A stretch of 64,000 bases of DNA from Gavia stellata (lineage: Eukaryota; Chordata; Aves; Gaviiformes; Gaviidae): the NCBI RefSeq assembly GCF_030936135.1, contig NC_082617.1, positions 30,001 through 94,000 on the forward strand. Direction: 5' to 3'. Below are positions 34,740-45,200 of the stretch, one piece after another. A program made the position numbers and the translations under genes. The notes below the pieces were generated by a model. It worked only from the letters and a program-made list of their open reading frames with translations. It had not been told where the DNA came from and made no database searches. Every line of letters begins with the position of its first letter. The stretch's first letter is position 1.

Positions 34740-36720
34740 CCGTTTTGGCTGTTGGGGCGGACCGGCACAGGTCCCCGGGGGTCTCCTGCCCTGTGCCGGA
34801 CGGGGCCCGCTCGGAAAGGCTGCGGGCGCGCTGCTCCGCCGGGACGGAGCCTCCGCTCGCTGCCCGGCCGTGCGCGCCATAAAAGCGGAGCGTCGGTCTC
34901 CTCTGCCGCAGCTGCCGTGTGTGTCTCCTCTGTCCCGGTCGCGCTGCGAGAGCTCCTCCCCCTCGGGCCCCGCCGCTGCCTCCGCAGCCCCCCGCTCCCC
35001 CGGAGCGAGTCCCGCACGCTCCCCGCCCCCCGGCAGCTCCCCGCTCCGGCCGTGACCCCCCCGCCGCCCCGCGGGAGCCCGGTTCTCGCCGCGGGACGTG
35101 GCCGACACGAGCCCTGCGCTCCGCTCGCCCTCCGCCCGCCGGGTCCCGCACCCCGGCCGCCCCCTTCCTCCTCCCCGCCGTCCCGCCTCTGCTCCCGGGC
35201 AGCGCTCAGGCCCCGGGAGCGGACCACCCCCTCCGCCCCTTCCCCGGCAGAGAACCCGCCGGACGGGCTCCGCCCCTTCGCCCCGGCTCCGCCCCTTCGC
35301 CCCGGCTCCGCCCCTTCGCCCCGGCTCCGTCCCCCGCCCCGGCTCCGCCCCTTCGCCCCGGCTCCGTCCCCCGCCCCGGCCCCGCCCCTTCGCCCCGGCC
35401 CCGCCCCTTCGCCCCGGCCCCGCCCCTTCGCCCCGGCTCCGCCCCCTCGCTCCGGCTCCGTCCCCCCCCGCGGCCCCGTTATTACAAACTGCTGCGAAAG
35501 GAGCGCGGGGAAAAGCAAATGCACACGCGGGTGCGCGCGCGCGCTGCCCACCCGGGACGTGGGGGGTCGCCGGCGGGACGCTCCCCACCCCGCTCCCCGC
35601 AGCGGGGCTCGGCGGCGGCGGAACCGTCTCCCGGGGGAGATGCTCCGCGTCCCGGGGCTGGAGCCCGCTAGGCGTCCCCGGCCAGGGCCCCCTCGCTCCG
35701 GGGAGCTCCTGCGGGGGGGGCGCGTTTGGGGTCGGCAGCCGGGGGCCTCTTCCACCCGCTCCGGTGCCGCCGCACGGGTGGGCGTGGGGCAGCAGCCCCG
35801 GGACAGCCGCTGCGGACCCCTCTGTCCCGGGAGGGGCGGGGAGGGGCGGGCCGGGACCGCCGCGCCTCTGCCCTGCGCCCGCCGGGGTCTCTCGGTCCCG
35901 CCGGCTGCCGCCCAGCGAGGGGGGTTCGGCGGAGCTCGGCAGGGGTGTCCCGGGACCCGCCCGAGGAGAGCTCCTGCGTGGGCAGCGCCCGGGCCGGTTC
36001 GCCTGGGCGGGGGCTCCGGCACCGGCACCGGGCCCGGCCCAGACCCGCCGCCGAGTCCCGCCGAGCCGAGCCGGGCCGAGTCTCGCCGAGCGGAGTCGAG
36101 CCGAGCCCGGAGCAGCCGAGCCGAGCCGAGCCGGGCCCAGCCGAGCCCCCCCGGCCGGTCGGGGCGCAGCGGCAGGGGCGGGCGGGGCGGGCAGCGCGAT
36201 GGCGGGCAGGAACCGGCCCCTCGGCACCGCGCACCGGGCGCTGCAGCTCCGCGTCCTGCCCGGCTCCGGCGGGGGTGGGGGGGCGGGCGGGGCGGGACGC
36301 CGCCGGGGGCCGGGGAGCGCCCCGGGGGTCCCTGTGTCCCGGGCGGCGACGAGGACGCCGAGGCCGAGGGGCCGCGCCGGCTGCCGCCGTCCCGGCGCTC
36401 CCCGGAGGCGCACGGTGCCGGCCGGGACGAAGCCCGCGCCGGCCCTCGGCCGCACCCGCGGCAGACTGCGCCCGGTGCTCGGCGCTGCCGGCCGGCCCTG
36501 CCCCGCCGCCGCGCTCGGTAGCCAGCCGGGCTCGGTAGCCAGCCGCGCCCGGGCTCGCCCCGCTCCCGGGGGCGCGCCCCGCTCGGGAAGCCCGGCCCGG
36601 GCCGGCCCCGGGAAGGGGACCGGCTCGGGAGCGTTTTCCTGCTGCCGCCGCTCCCGCCCGTCCCCCGCGCAGGTCTCCGCCGGGCTCTGCCCGCGGGACG
36701 GGACCCCTCGGGCTGTATTG
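34740..36720. promoter_or_regulatory. Extreme GC-rich CpG island, partly duplicated at 52.9-53.5 kb
   Basis: About 2 kb of very high GC and CpG content. It contains a 19-bp tandem repeat (gctccgccccttcgccccg, 35271-35460) with GC-box-like cores, and a degenerate gagcc pentamer array (36056-36150). Bases about 35660-36045 are nearly identical to 52947-53330. Reading frames of up to 700 codons occur on both strands, as expected where stop codons are rare, and none shows a recognisable domain. It could be a host promoter/first-exon region. Confidence 0.6.
35271..35460. repeat. 19-bp GC-box tandem repeat
   Basis: About ten copies of gctccgccccttcgccccg, some shortened to an 18-bp cgtcccccgccccg form. 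Each carries a cccgcccc-like Sp1/KLF core. Confidence 0.85.
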
Positions 36721-36752
36721 GGGTATTGACAGTACTGACAGTATTCCAGTAT

Positions 36753-37288
36753 TGACACGCGGAAACAAACTTCACAGCTCACACTCAGTTATAAAGCAGA
36801 TATGTCTACTGCGGCGCCGGGTGCAAGGGGATTCCTCCTCCTGACATGCACACCGGGTTAAAATCATGACAGGTATTGAAAACAGTTAACAACGTTAGTT
36901 ATTCCTACTGGTTCTACCCCTTAATTAACTCTTGGTTAATACTTTTCTTACTTCATCTTAAAGTTGCAGTTCTCTTTTAATTCACCACACCTGCTCAGAG
37001 AGTAGGGGGCTTAACTGGGTTGGGGCTTTTCTAGCTAGGAGGTGTGTTCCTTAGTGTTATAATGAGATTATAATGAAACGAGTTAACTCTAGGGCACTAT
37101 TTTGGCAGTCCATTCTATTTTTCTAAGATTCGTCCTTGTGCTAATCGTTATTGCTAGTTAGCAGAGAGTCAGTGAAGACAGTCTTTATCTCTAATATGTC
37201 TAAGTGCCAGGCGCAGTTGTTATGAAGTATCTTCTTTACATTCTTCTTTCTTACTTTTAACCCTTGTTTTTCAAGATGTCCTGTAACA
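36753..37288 (-). mobile_element. ERV-B-family LTR
   Basis: On the minus strand it runs from TGTTACAGGACATC to CCGCGTGTCA, 536 bp. It aligns along its length with the LTRs at 57476 and 23710, and is closer to the first. It could be the 5' LTR of ERV-B, but it differs from the 3' LTR and no matching target-site duplication is visible. It may equally be a separate solo LTR. Confidence 0.75.
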
Positions 37289-37508
37289 GAAGTAATCAGT
37301 CTTTTAAGCAGTTATTGCTAAACGATGCAGAAGCTACCAAAAGAAGTTGAAGCAGGTACTTTCCTCCTCACAAGCAGCATATCATTGCAGTGCTTCTCGT
37401 ATTAAAGTCTCCTCTCTGCTCTGAAGGGTCCCTGTTTTCTCTGCTCCCAAGGTAAACTCCAGAGCTATTCATGGGGTTTCAAAGAAAGGCACATGTAGTT
37501 TACCTGCC

Positions 37509-37534
37509 TGGGGGGGGGGGGGGGGGGGGGGGGA
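37509..37534. repeat. Poly-G run of about 26
   Basis: One uninterrupted run of G following tttacctgcctgg. It is the longest homopolymer in the non-satellite part of the window. Confidence 0.9.
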
Positions 37535-38224
37535 AAGGGACTCAGAGCTATGAATGGAGAATGTTTACTAAACACTGCACAGACAAATTAACCAAAGAGC
37601 AAACGTTAATGGGAAAAGCTGGGAGCAGAATGAGAAGCACCACCCAGCTAAAGCTATCCCAAGCACTTAGGCCTCCATCAAGGAGCACAAGCCCTGAGGC
37701 TGATGATGGCTGTTGGATGAGTTTCCCTCCCCCAGGTGGAAACACCTCTCACTGCCCTGTGCTCAGCCCAAGGAAGGAAAAAGCAATACACCCCACCCCC
37801 ACATCTAAAGGCATGCCACTCCATTCAAAGGTAAATTTTGATTTATTTAGATAAACTGCCTGGCCAGTTTTAGCACCTGCCTCTAGAGTAGATTGATTTC
37901 ATCCACCCCTACCCACAAAAACTTTTGATTGAGTGATGTGGAGTCAGGTGGATTTAGACACGCACGCTGCTACCAGGGGACTGGATTTTTAACCTCTTTA
38001 CAAGTATTCGTTGCTTTGAAGCTGCCCGAGGGTCAGCACGCCCTCGCTAATGGAGGTTCTCGCTCTGCGCAGGCACTAAGGAAGACATTTCTGGCGACAG
38101 GTTATTTTAAAGCACAGCAGAACATACCGTTTATGACCTCCTGAGAATTATCTCCCAGACAGATCAGGAAGAAGGGCAAAACTTGTCTATTTAACATGCA
38201 TTTGGGTTACATGACTGTTAAACA
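37535..38224. other. Sequence without a recognised gene
   Basis: The short frames here have no family match I can support. Confidence 0.4.
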
Positions 38225-39180
38225 TGTTAAAAATCTCTAATAGAAAAAGTCACCTACACAATGTACGTAGGTGAGCAGGCACTTCTTTACTGCAGCACTG
38301 GACGCACAGGGGATCGCTCCACCTCGTGTGCGTACTTAGTTTCTCCGCTACAGAAGTTATATACAATCAGTATACATAGTCATCACATTTCCAAGAAACA
38401 ATTAACATACTCATACAATTTCCGAGAACTCATTAATGTATGTAAATGCTCATGACACATTCGCCTCCAGGTACACAGGTGGCTGTCTAAGGTCCTCTGG
38501 TGGTCGTCCATAGTCTTCCTCATGGTGTCCTCTAGTTGAATCCCATCTTTGCGCATGCTCAGGTTGGTTGCAAAATTCCATTCTTGGAATCTTCCTAAGT
38601 TTTCCTCGGTTTACTGACCAGGCCTACAACTTATCATTCTCTTGACAAGCAAATTCTACCTCTTCACAATGCTGCATTGTTCAGCAGTTAGTTTATGATG
38701 AAATCACAGATCGATCATACCTAGTTACCCTTATACACAACATATATATATAATTTAATCTTTATTAATCGCTCTCTGGATTATACTTTTCTATCAATAT
38801 CCATACTTAAAATAATCAATGCTTATTTCTATTAATATCTATTGATTGGCATTCTTCATATTTGAATCAAGGTGGGAAAGGTAAGGAATTTTCCAAGCAG
38901 CATCACTAGTGCATATCAGGTCACATTGTCACAGGACTCAAACAAAACTTTTCTATTCAATTCTTCATCGTTCCATCTCGTTACTGTTAGTTCCTTAGTA
39001 TGGAACGGCAACACCCTGGTGAGGTTCCTATGGTTATTGTTTCTAACTTAACAATCCTAACTTACGCATTTGTATTTTATTATTTTATTTATTAATCAAT
39101 TTTAACGTTTCTATATGATCATATTTAGATTATTTTAGAATCAATAAACAAGCCTTTAAAAAACTGTATAAATTACCCTT
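38225..39180 (-). mobile_element. Probable avian ERVK-like LTR / AT-rich retroviral remnant
   Basis: The stretch ctgcagcactggacgcacag followed by AT-rich sequence (atttccaagaaacaattaac and similar) resembles common avian ERVK LTRs read on the minus strand. It is AT-rich with no coding capacity. The ends are approximate. Confidence 0.4.
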
Positions 39181-41880
39181 GGAGTAATTTGCACCCAAAT
39201 CTGGGGAGAGGGTTGGAGCCGTGGAGGTGGGAGTGCAGGTCCCGCATCCCCCCAGTAAAGCGTGGGACAGGCTAAGAACCAACATCTTCAGCTCACGCAA
39301 GCAACAGAGCTGGGACTGGGCCACTGCTTTGCCCAGGTGCCGGCACCTGAAGTGCCCTGGGATGCCACCGCACAGCTGGGGACGGTGTCCCGGGGCTGGG
39401 GAGTGAAGGCCATGTCTTTGGGGAGCTTTGGGGGTCAGTGTAGGTGTTTATATCTGTATTGGCAATGCTCCTTTTTATTTGTTGGTTTTGTTATATTTTC
39501 CTGTTTCGGGGCCTCGATGCTGAAGAACTGCAGCGATATGTGTGCAATTTAACCTTTTCCATGGAAAGTTATTTTCAAAATAAATAAATAAAAAAAAAAG
39601 AAAAAAAAGGAGAAGAAAAAACCCTTTTGCCTCTTTGTTTCCCTCCAGCACAGCCTGGCTCTGCCTGATCCTCTCCCCTGGAGGTAGGGGACATCTCACC
39701 AGCCCAGCCCTGGTTGCACACCCAGCCTTGCTACATGGGTGCTATCACCCCTCTCCGCGGCAGCACAGCAATGCCCCGCGGAGAAACTGAGGCACAAACC
39801 ACCACATGCGTGACAATGGTTACACCCCGCCTGTGCGACATAAGGGTGGCTGTGCCCGGGGTCCCAAGTCCTGGGAGCTGCTCCCAACCCCTGGAGCATC
39901 CCTCCCTGCCCCTGCGGGGAGCTCTTGAGGGTGACATGGTGTCAGTGCCTGGGGCTATCCCTCTGCTTGTGCCATGTCCCCACCTGGCCCTGTAGATGCC
40001 CTGAGAAACACAAGTGGCTTCAGAGCCCTCTTGGGTACAGGGCGGTGAGAGGAGCCGCACAGAAACCGCAGGAATAGCCAAGCCCTCGCGAGGCCAATTA
40101 CGCCGAGGAGCGGTTGGGCTCTGCCAAGGCAGGGAAGAAAAGCAGCGCACGCTCAGCTGCCAGCCCGGCCGGCGCAGGCAGGGTGAGGGGTGGCGGGTCT
40201 GGGGGCAGCAGGTTCGGGGAGCCCCATGGGGAGGGCAGGTTGGCTCAGGGATGTGGGGCTGGGTGCGAGGCTGGCCAGGGCCAGGCTGCGGGTACCTCTC
40301 TGTGCCCACAGCTGTGGAGCAGTGCTGCCACTTGGGATGGTGGGAGAAAGGGCTGGAAAGGGACTCTGGAGAAACTGCCAGCAATGAGCCGGGGGGGTAT
40401 TTACAACCCAAAGATCCCAGGTGTGCTTTGCGCCCTTTTGCACTGTATTTTAACGTGTTCAAACTGCAGTGTTTCTACCCTTTCTTTTTCATTTTACCAG
40501 AAATAACCTCTGCTGCTTTGACTTTTTTCATTTGACCAGCAAGCCAGGTTTTTTCTGCTGCCTCCCCTTGGATGTGGCGTTGCACCTCACGTTTGCACAG
40601 ACTCTGGTAGTTTTTACACTATTTATTGGCAGACTGACTTTCTGTATATTTATTCACCCTTTGCACCCTAGCTGGCAGCGGCGACATGGGTTGGGTGCCT
40701 CTATCCCAGCTCCCCCTCTTTGCTCTGAGGGCTCAGTCACCCCATGAAGGGGTGAGGGAACATTTTTGCTGGGTTTTCGGGAGATATACAGCACTATTCA
40801 GGGGAGCACACACAATTGTTCCCCAGGCTCAGAGAGGGGAGATTTCATTTTGGCCCTGGGTGCTCTTTGAATGAGGGGATGAGTGTTAGCAGAAAAAGCA
40901 TGGATTGCTATAAAAAAAAGAGATGGCTCTGCTGTACATGGAGAAAAGAAACCTTCCCAATCACACCAGCCCAGCGGGGAAAAGCACAAGACATGCTGAG
41001 CGCTGACCCTGGACAGGGCTCTTCTCTCTTGTACCCACAGGACAAGATTCCCTCTAGCAGGTGTCCCCATAAAACACGGGCAGGCAGTCATGGCTGGGCA
41101 ATGTCACACACAGAAAACACAGTGCCCTGGCTGTGCATCGGCCCTCACAGCAGCCAGAGCCCGGTCACAGCTGTTTGCAGCATGATAAGGTGGGTTATGA
41201 AACACACCAAAGTTGTTGAACAAAAGAGACCAGTCGGGCTGTTTCAGCTCCTTTCCAGAGCCCGGGGTGGTTTGACAAGGGGAAGATGGATGAGAACACA
41301 CCAGTCCCTTCACGCAGCAGGGGCCTTGCCTCGGTGCCCCATGAGACGGCAGGCTGGGACTGTCCGTACTGATAAAAGCAGCTCCCTGTGCCAGGCTGGA
41401 TGTGGTTTGTGAGGCTGCAGAGCCCCGTAACTGCCTCAGCGTGTGATAAACCCGGCCATCCCCACCTATGCCGCAGGAGAAGGCAGCACCTTCCCTGTGG
41501 TGGTAGCCTTTCTTTCTGGAAAATGGACGCTGGATGGGAGTGGAGTGACCTGCACTCCTGCAAATGTCTACATTTCCGTAATTCATACTCAAATCTCTAC
41601 AATTTAATTTCCCTGGGCTCAAACCCCTGTAATCTTCCTCCACACCTCGTTTCTCCCTCACGGTGTGTGGCAGAGTGGCCCTGGGCCTGGCCGCCCCAGC
41701 AGCTTGGCAGGGGGGAAGGCTGGGTGGCTTTGGACCCCCTCAGGACGTCGTGTCCTGTGGGGACGTCGGTGATACTGGGGTTGGAGGAGCTCGACTCGGC
41801 CAGGCCGTAGTGGGGATGGCGGGCCTGGGGAGCCAGTCCTGCCCTGACAGAAATGGGGTGCCACCCTGGCACCCGCCACA
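39181..41880. other. Intergenic region upstream of EXOC7
   Basis: No gene is supported. An A-rich stretch at 39580-39612 (aataaataaaaaaaaaag) could be a retroposon tail. The remaining frames are short and featureless. Confidence 0.4.
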
Positions 41881-41889
41881 CCACTTCCA

Positions 41890-42173
41890 ACATGGCGGCG
41901 CAGCTGCCCACTACTCCCAAACTGCCCGTCACGAGGGGCAGTGCGCATGCGCCTCTTCCCCTCTGGGACAACAGCGCATGCGCGTTCAGGGCCGGTGCCT
42001 TTCCGGCCCCTACTTAAATGGAGACCACTCTCCAGAGGGCCCTTGGTCGTGCTGCGCATGCTCAATGTGTCTTGCCGCTCCCAAGATGGCGCCGCGGCAG
42101 TGACGGGAGGGCGGAAGAGGGTGTCTGCAGTGGGACTGAACGGTGGAGCGCGGCCCCGGCGCTCCGCGGCAGG
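41890..42173 (+). promoter_or_regulatory. EXOC7: EXOC7 promoter with NRF1 and YY1 motifs
   Basis: The sequence upstream of the EXOC7 start codon has two palindromic NRF1 sites (tgcgcatgcgc at 41942 and gcgcatgcgc at 41974) and a half-site-like gctgcgcatgct at 42051. It also has two YY1-type motifs (catggcggc at 41891 and aagatggcgccg at 42083) and an ETS-like ggcggaag at 42111. This TATA-less, CpG-rich layout fits a housekeeping gene. Confidence 0.65.
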
Positions 42174-42233
42174 ATGATCCCCGCCGAGGAGGTGTCGGCC
42201 CGCAGGAGGGCGATCGAGGGCAAGCTCAAGCAG
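42174..42233 (+). CDS. EXOC7: EXOC7 exon 1
   Basis: ATG in good context (caggATGatc), 20 codons, donor CAG|gtaggg. Confidence 0.93.
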
Positions 42234-45200
42234 GTAGGGCTGGGCTAGGGCCCTGCTGCGGGCCCTGCCGGGGCCGGGGCCTGGTCCCGGGCCCGCAGCC
42301 CCAGCGCGTTGCCTAGGAGATGGGCCTGGGAGCTGGCACGGAGGCCCCCTCCGGGCCTGGGAGCGTCCCGCGACCCCCTAAGGGCCTGGTCACCCCGCTC
42401 CGGGCCTGTCAGCATCCCCAGGTCCCCTTCAGGGCCGAGGGCCCTTAGTTTTCAGGGTCAGGAGGTATTTCTGCCGCCCACTTTGGGGCCGGGGCCCCGC
42501 TCTTAGGGCCTGGTAGCTTCTGGGGGCTCTCCCTTCAGGTCCCCAGGTCCAGCCTGTGGGGCCAGCCCTTGCAGGTTGCTGTGTCCCGTCCATCCCCCCC
42601 ACCCCATCTCTGGGCTTTGGTGACTTGAAAACAGCCCTTGGTGTTTGCTTTGCGTTGGCTGCTTGAGTTCACGGCTGTGTGGGGGATTTGGATGGTGCCT
42701 GTGCAACACCTGTGTTGTGCTGTGGCAGGCAAATGTGGTCTTGTGCCAGTGTGCCTCTGTGGTAAAGGTGTTAACGTTATATTGTGCTGTGACTTCAGTG
42801 TGCTAAGGCTCATGGGCTTGGGCTATTAGAGGGAAATGAGTAATCCATAAAACCCTCACTTATGTTATGTGTCTCTCACCTTGGGTCAGTTGTGATTTCT
42901 GCGAAGAGGTGGCATATTAAAATGTGGTGTCAGCATCAGATCAAACATTGTTTGCTGCAGTGTTTACCAGGACTTGTAAAAACGTACGTATAGCATGTAG
43001 TGACTTAAATGCTCCATGTTCAGAATTGAAGACTAGTTTTTCATCCTGCTGACAGGAAGAAGAACCCCTGTCCTTTATCAAAGAGAGCCTTGAGAAGAGT
43101 GACCAGCTTACAGAGAACATGGTAAGGAGGTCCTTGAAGTTCAGCCCTAATGTTGGGCCTTGGTTTACTTTTTCTTAGGACAGTCTGTTTTCAAGGCTGT
43201 CATTGTGCCTATCTGAGGAATGCAGAGTAATGAACCACTTCCTCTGCATCTGTGTTTGACACTTCAGTGGCTGGGCGAAGTGGGAAACTGATGAATGTTT
43301 AAATCCTAAGCTTCTCTCCTGAGGAGATGAGGGCTCAAATGAGTCTGTCCTCTCTCTTGGGAATAGGTATTAATAGACCCCAGACTAGTTTGTGCAACAG
43401 CATCATGTTGTTGCTTCCTAAAGTCAGGTCTCGTTTGGAGTTTTATTTTGGGAGTGTTCTGCTTAGGAGGTAGAAAGTAATTACCACGCTCTAATTGCTC
43501 CTAAGCCCTCAGCTAGTATACTATGTCCCGTTTTGGGCTTAGTGCTTCAAGAAGGTCATAGAGGCACTGCCAGAGAAGTGTGGAAAACATAACGTAGGAG
43601 TGAGTCTTGAAAGAATTACATTTTTGCTGGAAAAGATGACATTAAGGCTCCATTTATGAGCTTACTAAGAGGTTTTCCACCTTTCGGAAGCAATATCGCA
43701 GTCCCTTTTAAAAACTAAATGTCTATGATGGAAAAGAAGGTTCTCGCTATACTGGTCCTGTGTCGTCGTGTTGTGCATCTCATATGTGGGTCTTAGTGGT
43801 ATGGAGCAAAGTGGCAGCCGGTTTATGTTTTTGTTCTTTTTACCTAGGGCACCTCTAGGCAGTTCCTGGGGTTTTGTTTTCTGCTGTCAAATAAAATTTT
43901 GCTCCTCCTTAGTACTGTCTGGAAACATTAGCTTCACACTTTACAAACATCTAATTCAAGCTTGGCCCGTCTCTGTATGGCAGGTGATCTATTTTGTGAT
44001 TATTAATAGAAATTAGGACATAGAGGGATTAAACAGCCTGCTTTAGGAGCCATGGCAAATTAGTAGCAGAGCCCAAAAAGTGAAGCTGGGACTTGAAGGT
44101 CCCTGATTGCCCTGCTCTAACTGCTGTCCAACTGTATGGGTCCAGGTGGAAGGATGTCCTCAGCTCTCTGTTTCTCTCTTGGCGTGTAGGTTTCTATTCT
44201 TTCCTCCTTTGAAAGTCGTTTGATGAAGCTGGAGAACTCGATCATCCCTGTCCATAAACAGACAGAGAACCTGCAGCGCTTGCAGGAGAACGTGGAGAAG
44301 GCCCTGTCCTGCTTGGATCACGTCATCAGTTACTACCATGTGGCTAAGGACACAGAGAAGATCATAAAGGAAGGGTGAGTTGAGCAGCTAGATCTTACTG
44401 GGGTGCTTCATCCTGTTGAACTTTTGGTAGGGGACCTGACTCCACACACTCATCGTAATGTTCCCTGTACCCTTCCCACACTCTTTTCCCACTGTCAGTC
44501 CACAATGAAGCTGCCTGACTTGACCTTCAGCAATCCCCAGAGGGCAAAGTCTGCTCAGACCCTGGTGTTTCTTCCAGGATTTGCAGACATGCTGCCATAT
44601 GAATCTCATGAGCATTGGTGGCTTCTCTTCTTTCCTCCACCCTTTTCCCAAAGGTTCTTCCTGCCCTCTTGATGTTGTCGCTGCATCCAGGATGAATCAG
44701 AACTGTTCTGGAGCCTGCTTTCAGTCTCTGGGAAGGTGCTGTGATGGCCCTTCTCTGGGGTGGGATGTGCAGCTTCCTCTACCTTCCCATCAGGGCCTGA
44801 CTGGGAAAGGATGGCAAGGCTGAGAGTTGTGTGCTGCTCCATCATCAGTACTTCTGCACTTGCTGCATGGATTGGGTATTCTGCTGTGCTATTGAGTGGA
44901 GGCAAAAGGGAATCCCATGACCTCCTCCTAGTTGAAGAAAAGGCAATTTAAATGTTCCTTGTTATTTTTATCCTGAGTTTGGTCTGGTGCTTTCTTGATA
45001 CCTTCTTTCTTTGCTGCTTCTGTTTCTTTTTGGTTTTATTTTCAGCCCCACTGGGAGGCTGGAGGAGTACTTGAATTGCATGGACAAAATCCAGAAGGCG
45101 GTGGAATACTTCCAGGACAACAATCCAGACAGCCCAGAGCTGAACCGCGTGGTAGGTCATGGGTCTGGAACCTGGCATGGGTAAGAGGGACAGATGTAGC

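Noticed and set aside
34667-36782. Reading frames of 540-700 codons on both strands of the GC-rich island
   Set aside because: Stop codons are rare at this GC content, frames overlap on both strands, and they are Pro/Arg/Gly/Ala-rich without domains.
36753-37288. Certain 5' LTR of ERV-B
   Set aside because: The position fits, but divergence from the 3' LTR and lack of a matching target-site duplication or visible primer binding site leave it unproven.
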